Below are positions 17,394 through 25,375 of a stretch of DNA of 64,000 nucleotides, piece by piece. The notes under the pieces are model-generated. The model was given only the letters and a program-made list of their open reading frames with translations. It did not search any database and was not told the origin of the DNA. Made by a program: the position numbers and the translations under genes. Position 1 is the first letter of the stretch. Each line of letters starts with the position of its first letter. Source of the DNA: JBBROS01 sp038229135 (lineage in GTDB: Bacteria > Pseudomonadota > Alphaproteobacteria > Acetobacterales > Acetobacteraceae); assembly GCA_038229135.1 (NCBI GenBank), contig JBBROS010000009.1, positions 34,828 through 98,827 on the forward strand. Direction: 5' to 3'.

Positions 17394-18136
17394 CGGCGCT
17401 GCTGCGGGCCGAGGGGCTGGTGCGCCGGTTCGGCGGGCTCGCGGCCGTGGGCGGCGTGTCGTTGGCGCTCGAGCGCGGGTGCCTGCACGCCGTGATCGGG
17501 CCAAACGGGGCCGGCAAGAGCACGCTGGTGAACCTGCTTTCGGGCGAGCTGCCGCCCAGCGCCGGGCGGATCGAAGTGGCGGGGCAGGATGCGGCGGGGT
17601 GGGCGGCCTGGCGGTTCGCGCGGGCGGGCGTGGGCCGCTCCTTCCAGCGGACGAACGTGCTGCGGGCCATGAGCGTGTTCGAGAACGTGCGGCTGGCGGC
17701 GCAGGTGGGATGCACGCCGGTGCGGCGGCTGCTGCGGGCGGCCGCGCGCGAGGCGGAGCCGCGGCGCCGGGCGGAGGCGGCGATGGCGCGGGCCGGGCTG
17801 GAGGGGCTGGCGGCGCGCGGCGCGGACATCCTCAGCCACGGGCAGCTGCGGCAGCTCGAGATCGCGATGGTGCTGGCGACCGACCCCTCGGTGCTGCTGC
17901 TGGACGAGCCGCTGGCGGGCATGGGGCCGGAGGAGGCGGAGCGCATCGCCGCCCTGCTGCGGGCGCTGGCCGTGGACCACGCGGTGCTGCTGATCGAGCA
18001 CGACATGGACGTGGTGTTCGCCGTGGCGGACCGGCTGACCGTCATGGTCGACGGCCTGGTGCTGGACGAGGGCACGCCGGCGCACATCCGCAGCTCGGCG
18101 CGGGTGCGCGACGCCTATCTGGGCCACGCGGCATGA
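17390..18136 (+). CDS. livG: Liv-type ABC transporter ATPase (LivG-like)
   Basis: This 248-residue ABC ATPase has Walker A GPNGAGKST, the Q-loop region GVGRSFQRTNV, signature LSHGQLRQLEIAMVLA, Walker B VLLLDEPLAGM and H-loop LLIEHDMDVVF. The variant signature LSHGQ and LAGM after Walker B are typical of LivG. It powers uptake through the LivH/LivM-like pair together with the LivF-like ATPase. The start and stop overlap the neighbours by ATGA. Confidence 0.93.
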   Translation: MTALLRAEGLVRRFGGLAAVGGVSLALERGCLHAVIGPNGAGKSTLVNLLSGELPPSAGRIEVAGQDAAGWAAWRFARAGVGRSFQRTNVLRAMSVFENVRLAAQVGCTPVRRLLRAAAREAEPRRRAEAAMARAGLEGLAARGADILSHGQLRQLEIAMVLATDPSVLLLDEPLAGMGPEEAERIAALLRALAVDHAVLLIEHDMDVVFAVADRLTVMVDGLVLDEGTPAHIRSSARVRDAYLGHAA

Positions 18137-18843
18137 CGCCGATCCTGGAGGCGGCCGGGCTGCACGCCTACTACGGCGCGAGCCACATCCTGCGCGGGGT
18201 GGACCTGGCCGTGCTGCCGGGCCAGGCGATCGGGCTGATGGGGCGGAACGGGATGGGCAAGACGACGCTGATCCGCACGTTGCTGGGCCTGGTGCCGGCA
18301 CGGGGCGGCGCCGTGCGGCTGGACGGGCGGGACGTGGCCGGGCGGCCGCCGCACCTGCGGGCGCGGGCCGGCATTGCTGTTGTGCCGGAGGGACGCGGCG
18401 TGTTCGGGGCGCTGACCGTGCGGGAGAACCTGGTGCTGGCGGCACGGCCCGGGGTGGGCGGCACGGTGGCCTGGCCGCTCGAGCGTGTGCTGGCCGTGTT
18501 CCCACGCCTGGCGCAACGCATCGGGCACCGCGGCGGCCAGCTCTCGGGCGGTGAGCAGCAGATGGTGGCCATCGGGCGCGCGCTGATGACGAGCCCGCGC
18601 CTGCTGATCCTGGACGAGGCGACGGAGGGGCTGGCGCCGCTGATCCGGGACGAGATCTGGCGCACGATCGCGCTCATCCGGGCAGACGGGATCGCGACGC
18701 TGGTGGTGGACCGGACGGTGGCCGCCGTGCTGAGCGTGGTGGACCGGGCGACGGTGCTGGTGAAGGGCCAGGTGGCCTATGACGGCAGCCCGGCGGTGCT
18801 GGCCGGGGACGAGGCGATGCTGGCGCGGCATCTGGGCGTTTAG
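18133..18843 (+). CDS. livF: Liv-type ABC transporter ATPase (LivF-like)
   Basis: This 236-residue ATPase is the second nucleotide-binding subunit. It has Walker A GRNGMGKTT, VVPEGRGVFGALTVRENL, signature LSGGEQQMVAIGRAL and Walker B LLILDEATEGLAP. The usual post-Walker-B segment LVEQN is here LVVDRTV, so the H-loop position differs from most LivF proteins. The family as a whole often lacks a canonical H-loop histidine. It is the last gene of the Liv-type operon and is followed by a palindromic repeat that may end transcription. Confidence 0.92.
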   Translation: MTPILEAAGLHAYYGASHILRGVDLAVLPGQAIGLMGRNGMGKTTLIRTLLGLVPARGGAVRLDGRDVAGRPPHLRARAGIAVVPEGRGVFGALTVRENLVLAARPGVGGTVAWPLERVLAVFPRLAQRIGHRGGQLSGGEQQMVAIGRALMTSPRLLILDEATEGLAPLIRDEIWRTIALIRADGIATLVVDRTVAAVLSVVDRATVLVKGQVAYDGSPAVLAGDEAMLARHLGV

Positions 18844-18868
18844 GGTGGTGCGTCCGCGCTGATTGCTT

Positions 18869-18955
18869 CCCTCTCCCCAGCCCTCTCCCGCAAGGGGAGA
18901 GGGAGCCGGTCGCCCCTTTCCCCTTTCGGGAGGGGTTGGGGGGGAGGGGTGACGG
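18869..18955 (+). repeat. CTCTCCC/GGGAGAGGG palindromic intergenic repeat
   Basis: CCCTCTCC (18881-18888), a short CGCAA-containing loop and GGAGAGGG (18896-18903) form a strong hairpin. It is preceded by a second CCCTCTCCCC copy (18870-18879) and followed by further C- and G-runs up to about 18955. Similar CTCCCGCAAGGGGAG elements occur at 60776-60810 and 62307-62340. It is a dispersed intergenic repeat and may serve as a terminator after the Liv-type operon. Confidence 0.6.
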
Positions 18956-18972
18956 TGCAGCACGAGCCGTTG

Positions 18973-18987
18973 ATACCCTTGGGGTAT
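18973..18987. promoter_or_regulatory. ATAC-N7-GTAT LysR operator upstream of benA
   Basis: ATACCCTTGGGGTAT is a perfect ATAC-N7-GTAT site, the recognition sequence of BenM/CatM-type regulators. Its end is 20 bases upstream of TTGGAC (19008), the same gap as at the other operator (14139-14153). The centre lies about 65 bases before the expected transcription start, as usual for LysR activation. Confidence 0.85.
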
Positions 18988-19007
18988 AAACTCAAACCAA
19001 CTTCATC

Positions 19008-19038
19008 TTGGACGCGCCGCCGTCCCTGCGCCTATTCT
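19008..19038 (+). promoter_or_regulatory. Probable benA promoter
   Basis: TTGGAC (19008-19013) and TATTCT (19033-19038) are separated by 19 bases, a slightly long spacing that is common in activator-dependent promoters. The operator at 18973-18987 is correctly placed upstream, and the benA start is at 19091. The hexamers are seen; promoter activity is inferred. Confidence 0.5.
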
Positions 19039-19090
19039 GCGCACAACATCAGCCAGGGCCATGAAGCCCGGCACCCATGGGAGGGCAAGC

Positions 19091-20449
19091 ATGCTCGACG
19101 CGATCCAGACGGCGCTCGACACGGCGGTGGAGGACGATGCGGACACCGGGCTGTTTCGGTGCAAGCGCAACATCTTCACCGATCCGGAGCTGTTCGAGCT
19201 CGAGATGAAGCACATCTTCGAGGGCAATTGGATCTACTTGGCGCACGAGAGCCAGATCCCGAATGTGAACGACTACTTCACGACGGTGATGGGCCGGCAG
19301 CCGATATTCATCGCGCGCAACAAGCAGGGGCAGCTCAACGCGTTCATCAACGCCTGCAGCCATCGCGGCGCTATGCTGTGCCGGCACAAGAAGGGCAACA
19401 AGGCCGCCTATACCTGCCCGTTCCATGGCTGGACCTTCAACAACTCGGGCAAGCTGCTGAAGGTGAAGGACGCGGACGGCGCCGGGTATCCGGAGAGCTT
19501 CAACAAGGACGGCTCGCACGACCTGACGAAGGTGGCGCGGTTCGAGGCCTATCGCGGCTTCCTGTTCGGGAGCCTGAACGCCGACGTGAAGCCGCTGCTG
19601 GAGCATCTGGGCGAGGCGGCGAAGATCATCGACATGATCGTGGACCAGGCGCCGGAGGGCCTCGAGGTGGTGCGTGGCGCCTCGAGCTACGTGTATGACG
19701 GCAACTGGAAATTGCAGACGGAGAACGGTGCCGACGGGTACCACGTGTCGTCGGTGCACTGGAACTACGCGGCCACGACGAATCGCCGCAAGACGCAGGC
19801 CGTCGAGGACCAGGTGCGGGCCATGGACGCGGGAAGCTGGGCCAAGCAAGGCGGGGGGTTCTACTCGTTCGAGCACGGCCACCTGCTGCTCTGGACCAAG
19901 TGGAGCAACCCCGAGGACCGGCCCAACTTCGAAAAGCGGGACGAATACATCGAGAAATTCGGCCAGGCCCGCGCCGACTGGATGATCGGGCGGAGCCGCA
20001 ACCTGTGCCTGTATCCGAACGTCTACCTGATGGACCAGTTCAGCTCGCAGATCCGGACCTACCGGCCCATCGCGGTCGATAAGACGGAGGTGACGATCTA
20101 CTGCATCGCGCCGAAGGGCGAGAGCGATGCGGCGCGGACCCACCGCATCCGGCAGTACGAGGACTTCTTCAACGCGAGCGGCATGGCGACGCCGGACGAT
20201 CTCGAGGAGTTCCGGTCCTGCCAACTCGGGTACCAGGGTTCGGCGGCGCCTTGGAACGACCTGTGTCGCGGAGCCGCGCATTGGATCCATGGGCCGGACG
20301 AGGCGGCGGCCGCGGTTGGGCTGGAGCCGCTGTTGAGCGGGGCGAAGACGGAGGACGAGGGCCTGTTCGCCGTCCAGCACCGCTACTGGATGGACACGAT
20401 GCGGGCGGCGCTCGCCAAAGATCGGGCTCGGGACCGCGCGGGCGCATGA
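19091..20449 (+). CDS. benA: Benzoate 1,2-dioxygenase alpha subunit
   Basis: BenA is the catalytic subunit of the ring-hydroxylating dioxygenase that turns benzoate into a cis-dihydrodiol carboxylate. The 452 residues match the family. The Rieske centre is Cys89-x-His91-x17-Cys109-x2-His112 (CSHRGAMLC and CPFHGW). The mononuclear iron histidines are His218 and His223 in DGYHVSSVHW. ATG 19091 has a GGGAGGG site; an in-frame upstream ATG at 19061 would add ten residues. It is first of benABCD and overlaps benB by ATGA. The family also includes anthranilate and toluate dioxygenases. Benzoate is favoured because benD and catABC follow. Confidence 0.92.
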   Translation: MLDAIQTALDTAVEDDADTGLFRCKRNIFTDPELFELEMKHIFEGNWIYLAHESQIPNVNDYFTTVMGRQPIFIARNKQGQLNAFINACSHRGAMLCRHKKGNKAAYTCPFHGWTFNNSGKLLKVKDADGAGYPESFNKDGSHDLTKVARFEAYRGFLFGSLNADVKPLLEHLGEAAKIIDMIVDQAPEGLEVVRGASSYVYDGNWKLQTENGADGYHVSSVHWNYAATTNRRKTQAVEDQVRAMDAGSWAKQGGGFYSFEHGHLLLWTKWSNPEDRPNFEKRDEYIEKFGQARADWMIGRSRNLCLYPNVYLMDQFSSQIRTYRPIAVDKTEVTIYCIAPKGESDAARTHRIRQYEDFFNASGMATPDDLEEFRSCQLGYQGSAAPWNDLCRGAAHWIHGPDEAAAAVGLEPLLSGAKTEDEGLFAVQHRYWMDTMRAALAKDRARDRAGA

Positions 20450-20937
20450 TGCTGTCGATCGAAGATGTGCGGCAGTTCCTGTATCGCGAGGCGCGCTACC
20501 TGGACGACAAGGACTGGGATTCGTGGCTCGCGCTCTATGCCCAGGATGCCAGCTTCTGGATGCCGTCCTGGGACGATGACGACAAGCTCGTCTCCGACCC
20601 GGCGCGCGAGGTGTCGCTCATCTACTACCCGCACAAGGGCGGGCTCGAGGATCGGGTGTTCCGCATCCGCACGGAGCGGAGCTCGGCCACGAGCCTGCCG
20701 GAGCCGCGGACGTCCCACAACATCAGCAACGTCGAGCTGCTCGAGCAGTCGGACCAGACGTGCAAGCTGCGGTTCAACTGGTTCACGCTGAACTTCCGCT
20801 ACAAGACGGTCGACACCTACTTCGGCGCATCGTTCTACACACTCGATACTTCGGGCGTTGTGCCGTTGATCAAGGCGAAGAAGGTCGTTCTCAAGAACGA
20901 CTACATCCACCACGTCATCGACGTCTACCATATTTAG
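20446..20937 (+). CDS. benB: Benzoate 1,2-dioxygenase beta subunit
   Basis: This 163-residue small subunit of the ring-hydroxylating dioxygenase has an NTF2-like alpha+beta fold. Typical segments are EARYLDDKDWDSWLALY, YYPHKGGLEDRVFRIRTE and TSHNISNVEL. It has no catalytic centre of its own and stabilises the alpha3beta3 hexamer. The start is the first of two adjacent ATG codons; the first overlaps the benA stop. Confidence 0.93.
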   Translation: MMLSIEDVRQFLYREARYLDDKDWDSWLALYAQDASFWMPSWDDDDKLVSDPAREVSLIYYPHKGGLEDRVFRIRTERSSATSLPEPRTSHNISNVELLEQSDQTCKLRFNWFTLNFRYKTVDTYFGASFYTLDTSGVVPLIKAKKVVLKNDYIHHVIDVYHI

Positions 20938-20946
20938 GGCACAGCC

Positions 20947-21954
20947 ATGGGCCACAGCATCGCACTGAACTTCGAGGATGGCGTCACGCGCTTCGTCGAC
21001 TGCGCGTCGACGGAGACGGTGGCGGATGCGTCATACCGCATCGGTATCAACATCCCGCTCGACTGCCGCGATGGGGCATGCGGCACGTGCAAGGTGCATG
21101 TCGAGGCAGGCGCCTACTCCGGCGGCGACTACATCGAGGACGCGCTGAGCGACGAGGAGGCGGCACAGGGCTTTGCTCTGGCCTGCCAGATGAAGCCGCA
21201 AACCGACCTGGTGCTGCGCGTGCTGGCGGGCTCCGAGGCGTGCAAGACGCGCCCGGCGGCGCATGCGGCGACGATCGGGGCGCTCACCCGGCTCTCGGAC
21301 ACGACCACGGCGTTTACGCTCACGAATTGCGGGGGCATCGGGTTCCTGCCTGGGCAGTATGTGAACATCGAGGTGCCGGGCACGGGGCAGCACCGGTCCT
21401 ACTCGTTCAGCTCGGCGCCGGGCGCGGCGGAGGCCGGGTTCCTGGTGCGGCACATCCCGGGCGGCCAGATGACGGGGTTCCTGGAGGGAGCGGCGCCCGG
21501 GGCGGCGATGCGCTTCACCGGGCCGATCGGCAGCTTCTATCTGCGCGAGGTGAAACGGCCGGTGCTGATGCTCGCGGGGGGCACGGGGCTCGCGCCGTTC
21601 CTTTCCATGCTGGGGCGGCTGGCCAGCGCGGGCTGCGCGCATCCCGTGCACCTGGTGTATGGCGTCACGCGGGATGCGGACCTCGTGCATGTGGAGGATC
21701 TCGCGGCCTATGCGGCGCGGATCGCAGGGTTCGGCTTCACGACCGTGGTGGCCGACGAGGCTTCGGCGCATCCCCGCAAGGGCTGGGTCACGCAGCACCT
21801 GGACCCGGCGCACCTGCATGGCGGCGACGTGGACGTGTATCTGTGCGGGCCGCCGCCCATGGTGGAGGCGGTGCGCGCCCATTTCGAGGCCGCTGGCGTG
21901 ATGCCGGCCAGCTTTCATTGGGAAAAATTCGCGCCGAGCGGGGTGGCTGCGTGA
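20947..21954 (+). CDS. benC: Benzoate 1,2-dioxygenase reductase (2Fe-2S/FAD)
   Basis: This 335-residue electron-transfer subunit passes electrons from NADH to BenAB. The N-terminal plant-type ferredoxin has Cys40, Cys45, Cys48 and Cys80 (DCRDGACGTC and LACQM). Then come the FAD domain with HRSYSFSSAPG and the NAD domain with LMLAGGTGLAPFLSML and VYLCGPPPM. This domain order and length are those of BenC. It starts nine bases after benB and overlaps benD by GTGA. Confidence 0.95.
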   Translation: MGHSIALNFEDGVTRFVDCASTETVADASYRIGINIPLDCRDGACGTCKVHVEAGAYSGGDYIEDALSDEEAAQGFALACQMKPQTDLVLRVLAGSEACKTRPAAHAATIGALTRLSDTTTAFTLTNCGGIGFLPGQYVNIEVPGTGQHRSYSFSSAPGAAEAGFLVRHIPGGQMTGFLEGAAPGAAMRFTGPIGSFYLREVKRPVLMLAGGTGLAPFLSMLGRLASAGCAHPVHLVYGVTRDADLVHVEDLAAYAARIAGFGFTTVVADEASAHPRKGWVTQHLDPAHLHGGDVDVYLCGPPPMVEAVRAHFEAAGVMPASFHWEKFAPSGVAA

Positions 21955-22730
21955 CACCCTGGGCCAACCGGTTCGCAGGCAAGGTGGCCGTCGTCACGGG
22001 GGCGGCGCAGGGCATCGGGCGCGAGGTGGCGCTGCGGCTGGCCGCCGAGGGGGCGCGCGTGGCGTTGGCGGACCGGTCCCCACTGGTGCAGGAGGCGCGC
22101 GACGAGGCGGGCGGCGAGGCCATCGCGGTCGAGGGTGACGTGGAGCAATACGGTGCGTGCTGCGCGCTGATGGACGCGGCCATGGCGGCGTTCGGGCGGA
22201 TCGACGTGCTGGTGAACAACGTGGGCGGCACGATCTGGGCCAAGCCGTATGGGGAGTATGAGGAGCACCAGGTGGAGGCCGAGATCCGCCGCTCGCTGTT
22301 CCCCACGCTCTGGTGCTGCCGGGCCGTGCTGCCGCCCATGCTGGCCGGCGGCGGAGGCGCCATCGTCAACGTATCCTCGGTGGCCACGCGCGGGCTGAAC
22401 CGGGTGCCGTATGCGGCGGCCAAGGGCGGCGTGAACGCGCTGACCGTCGGGCTCGCCTGGGAGTATGCGGAGCAGGGCATCCGCGTGAACGCGGTGGCGC
22501 CCGGCATCACGGAGGCCCCGCCCCGGCGCATCCCGCGCGGCACTCAGTCATCGACTCAGGCGGACCGCGCCGGGTTCCAGGTGGTGGTGGAGCAGAGCGT
22601 GCAGTCGAGCTTCATGCGGCGCTACGGCACCATGGGGGAGCAGGCGGCCGCGATCCTGTTCCTGGCTTCCGACGAGGCGTCCTACATCACCGGGACGGTG
22701 TTGCCGGTCGCCGGGGGGGATGTGGGATGA
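21951..22730 (+). CDS. benD: Benzoate cis-dihydrodiol dehydrogenase (SDR)
   Basis: BenD oxidises the 1,6-dihydroxycyclohexadiene carboxylate made by BenABC to catechol with loss of CO2. The 259-residue short-chain dehydrogenase has the cofactor motif VTGAAQGIG, NNVGGTIW (NNAG variant), the active-site serine in VSSVATRGL and the YAAAKGG Tyr-x3-Lys. The loop GTQSSTQADRAGFQVVVEQ is typical of BenD. It starts at a GTG overlapping the benC stop. A REP-like palindrome follows it. Confidence 0.92.
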   Translation: MTPWANRFAGKVAVVTGAAQGIGREVALRLAAEGARVALADRSPLVQEARDEAGGEAIAVEGDVEQYGACCALMDAAMAAFGRIDVLVNNVGGTIWAKPYGEYEEHQVEAEIRRSLFPTLWCCRAVLPPMLAGGGGAIVNVSSVATRGLNRVPYAAAKGGVNALTVGLAWEYAEQGIRVNAVAPGITEAPPRRIPRGTQSSTQADRAGFQVVVEQSVQSSFMRRYGTMGEQAAAILFLASDEASYITGTVLPVAGGDVG

Positions 22731-22752
22731 GGCTGCACACCACGACGCATCC

Positions 22753-22839
22753 GTCATCGCGAGCCGAAGGCGTGGCGATCCAGGGGCCGCCGGGCCTGCT
22801 CTGCGAGCCTCTGGATCGCCACGCTTCGCTCGCGATGAC
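22753..22839. repeat. REP-like imperfect palindrome, copy A
   Basis: Inverted arms GTCATCGCGAGC and GCTCGCGATGAC enclose an inner inverted pair GGCGATCCAGGGG/CTCTGGATCGCC; total length is 87 bases. The same element is at 28009-28096 and 59768-59855, with a half copy at 48372-48391 and a diverged form at 29452-29538. It sits between benD and catA and could form a large hairpin in the transcript. Confidence 0.85.
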
Positions 22840-22888
22840 GCAACTCTGAAGCCTCGGCTCGAGGCGCAACAACAAGGGAGTAACGCCA

Positions 22889-23815
22889 ATGTCCGACCTG
22901 TTGAACGACAGCCCCGTGAAGAACCTGCTGGACCGCATTGCGGGCCTGGACAACGACGCGGGCGACCAGCGCCTGAAGCAGATCGTGGCCCGCGTGGTGG
23001 GCGACATCGTCCGCACCGTGGAGGATTTCGACGTCACGCCCAGCGAGTTCTGGGCGGCGATGGCGTATCTTACGGAGGTGGGCCAGGCCAACGAGATGGG
23101 CCTGCTGGTGCCGGGCGTGGGGCTGGAGCACGTGATCGACCTGCGGATCGATGCCGAGGAGCGTGCCGCCGGCATCACGGGCGGCACGCCGCGGACCATC
23201 GAGGGGCCGCTCTGGGTGGAGGGGGCGCCGATGTCCAAGCACGAGGCGCGGCTGGATGACGGGGCCGAGCAGGGCGAGGTGCTGTTCATGCAGGGCCAGG
23301 TGCGGGACGTGCACGGCAAGCCGGTCCCGGGCGCCATCGTGGATGTGTGGCATGCGAACACCCTGGGCGGTTACTCGTTCTTCGACCCCAGCCAGGCGCC
23401 CTGGAACCTGCGTCGCCGGATCGAGACGGATGCGGAGGGCCGCTACCGCCTGCGCACGCTCATGCCCGCGGGCTACGGCCTGCCGCCAGATGGCCCGACG
23501 CAGAAGCTGCTCACCCAGCTCGGCCGCCACGGCCGCCGCCCGGCGCACGTCCACTTCCTCGTGTCGGCGCCGGGCTACCGGCAGCTGACCACGCAGATCA
23601 ACATCGACGGCGACGCCTATCTGCATGACGACTTCGCCTTCGCGACCCGCGACGACCTCATCCCGCCCGTGACGCGCCACGCGGACCCGGCGGACCTCAA
23701 CCGCCACGGGCTGAACGCGCCCTATGCCGAAATCGGGTTCGACTTCACGCTGAACGCCGAGACGGGCGCCCTGCCCGGCACCGTCGTCGAGCGCGCCCAC
23801 GCGAAGGCGGCCTAG
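22889..23815 (+). CDS. catA: Catechol 1,2-dioxygenase
   Basis: CatA cleaves catechol between its hydroxyls to cis,cis-muconate. The 308-residue protein has the N-terminal helical linker domain (DQRLKQIVARVVGDIVRTVEDF) and the iron-binding beta barrel. The four Fe(III) ligands are Tyr162 (GGYSFF), Tyr196 (AGYGLPP), His220 and His222 (RPAHVHF). GEVLFMQGQVRD and ANTLGGYSFFDPSQ are typical of catechol rather than protocatechuate enzymes. It has a GGGAG ribosome site. The catB frame follows with no gap. Confidence 0.95.
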   Translation: MSDLLNDSPVKNLLDRIAGLDNDAGDQRLKQIVARVVGDIVRTVEDFDVTPSEFWAAMAYLTEVGQANEMGLLVPGVGLEHVIDLRIDAEERAAGITGGTPRTIEGPLWVEGAPMSKHEARLDDGAEQGEVLFMQGQVRDVHGKPVPGAIVDVWHANTLGGYSFFDPSQAPWNLRRRIETDAEGRYRLRTLMPAGYGLPPDGPTQKLLTQLGRHGRRPAHVHFLVSAPGYRQLTTQINIDGDAYLHDDFAFATRDDLIPPVTRHADPADLNRHGLNAPYAEIGFDFTLNAETGALPGTVVERAHAKAA

Positions 23816-24988
23816 GTGCCGGACGCTCTCGTGCACGTGGCGGCGGACCTGGTGCGGGACCTGGTGCGGGACATGGTCGTCAGCACGCTCCACAGCACCA
23901 TCGTGGACGTGCCGACGGTGCGGCGGCACAAGCTGTCGAACACGTCCGTCTCGGCGCAGAGCTACGTGATCGTGCAGGTGCGGCTGGCCAACGGGGTGGA
24001 GGGCATCGGCGAGGCCGCCACCCTGGGCGGGCCGCGCTGGAGCGAGGAAAGCGTCGAGGGCATCAAGGCCACCATCGACACCTACCTGGCGCCGGCCGTG
24101 CTGGGGCACAGGGCGGACCTGGTGGTGGCGGCCGGGGCCCGGATGGACCAGGCCGCCAAGCGCAACAATGCGGCCAAGGCGGCTGTGGAGACGGCGCTGT
24201 TCGACGCGGTGGGCCGCACGCTCGGCCTGCCCGTGAGCGCCCTGCTGGGCGGGGCCGTGCGGGATAGGATGGAGGTGCTGTGGACGCTGGCCTCGGGCGA
24301 CCCGGTGCAGGAGGCGGAGGAAGCGGAGCGCAAGCTCGCGGCCCGGCTTCACCGCCGCTTCAAGGTCAAGATCGGCGCCCAGGCCCCCGCCGCCGACATG
24401 GCCCGCATGGCGCACCTGGCCCGGGCACTCGAGGGCCGGGCGGAGCTGATCGTGGACGCGAACCAGGCCTGGGACGAGGCCACGAGCGCCCGGTGCCTGC
24501 CGGTCCTGCACGAGTTGGGCATCACGCTGGTGGAGCAGCCGCTGCCGGCGTGGAACATCGCCGGGCTGGCGCGGCTGCGGGCGCGGCCGAACACGCCGCC
24601 GATCCTGGCCGACGAGTGCGTGTTCAGCGTGCACGACATGATGGCCGTGGGGTGTGCGGGCGCTGCGGACGCCGTGTCGCTGAAGCTCGTGAAGCACGCC
24701 GGGCTGCTGGGGCTGAAGCAGGTGGCGGCGGTGGCCGAGGCCTGCGGGGTCGCGCTCTATGGCGGCTGCCTGCTCGAAAGCTCCGTGGGGGCGGCCGCGC
24801 ACCTGCAGGCCTTCGCGACCCTGCGGGAGGTTGCCTGGGGGTGCGAGCATTTCGGACCGCAGATCCTGACCGGGGACCTGGTGACGGAGCCGCTGCGCTT
24901 CGCCGATTTCGAGATCCATCTGCCGACGGGGCCGGGCATCGGGGTGCAGCTCGACCCCGACAAGCTCCGCGCCTACGCGCGCACCTAG
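23816..24988 (+). CDS. catB: Muconate cycloisomerase
   Basis: CatB converts cis,cis-muconate to muconolactone. This enolase-superfamily protein has the capping domain (TIVDVPTVRRHKLS, VQVRLANGVEGIGEA) and the barrel with the catalytic K-x-K (FKVKIG), metal ligands in VDANQAWDE, VEQPLP and ADECVF, and the later lysine in VSLKLVKHAG. The GTG at 23816 directly follows the catA stop and has AAGGCGG in front. An in-frame ATG at 23873 would give a start nearer the usual family N-terminus, so the start is uncertain. The first residues include a DLVRDLVRD duplication encoded by a short direct repeat. Confidence 0.92.
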   Translation: MPDALVHVAADLVRDLVRDMVVSTLHSTIVDVPTVRRHKLSNTSVSAQSYVIVQVRLANGVEGIGEAATLGGPRWSEESVEGIKATIDTYLAPAVLGHRADLVVAAGARMDQAAKRNNAAKAAVETALFDAVGRTLGLPVSALLGGAVRDRMEVLWTLASGDPVQEAEEAERKLAARLHRRFKVKIGAQAPAADMARMAHLARALEGRAELIVDANQAWDEATSARCLPVLHELGITLVEQPLPAWNIAGLARLRARPNTPPILADECVFSVHDMMAVGCAGAADAVSLKLVKHAGLLGLKQVAAVAEACGVALYGGCLLESSVGAAAHLQAFATLREVAWGCEHFGPQILTGDLVTEPLRFADFEIHLPTGPGIGVQLDPDKLRAYART

Positions 24989-24997
24989 GAGAGGCCC

Positions 24998-25285
24998 GTG
25001 CTGTATTGCGTGGAGATGGACGTCCGGGTGCCGCACGACGTGGATGCGGCGCTGTTCGACCGCCTGAAGGCGGAGGAGAAGGCCCGCGCCGCCGAGCTGC
25101 AACGCCAGGGCAAGTGGCGGCACCTGTGGCGCGTCGCCGGGCGCTACGCGAACATCAGCGTGTTCGATGTCGCAAGCCACGACGAGCTGCACGCCATCCT
25201 CTCGGGCCTGCCGCTGTTCCCCTACATGGCCATCACGGTCACCCCGCTGGCGCAGCACCCATCGGCCATCGTGCAGGAGGGCTGA
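24998..25285 (+). CDS. catC: Muconolactone delta-isomerase
   Basis: This 95-residue small isomerase turns muconolactone into 3-oxoadipate enol-lactone. Family features are MLYCVEMDVRVP, AELQRQGKWRHLWRVAGRYANISVFD and LSGLPLFPYM. The GTG start has an AGGAGAGG site that overlaps the catB stop region. It is the last recognisable step of the catechol branch here; catD (enol-lactone hydrolase) and catIJ/pcaIJF are not in the window. Confidence 0.95.
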   Translation: MLYCVEMDVRVPHDVDAALFDRLKAEEKARAAELQRQGKWRHLWRVAGRYANISVFDVASHDELHAILSGLPLFPYMAITVTPLAQHPSAIVQEG

Positions 25286-25375
25286 AGGGCGCGGGTGGCG
25301 GGATCAGGGTTCGTTGTCGTCCAGCAAACACCGGAGCATAGTCGCGGCAAGAGCAACCGCAACCGGGTGGGCGTC

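Noticed and set aside
22753..22839. CRISPR-like or inverted terminal repeats of an insertion sequence
   Set aside because: The copies are single, dispersed palindromes without regular spacers, target duplications or a transposase gene between them. They fit REP-like elements better.
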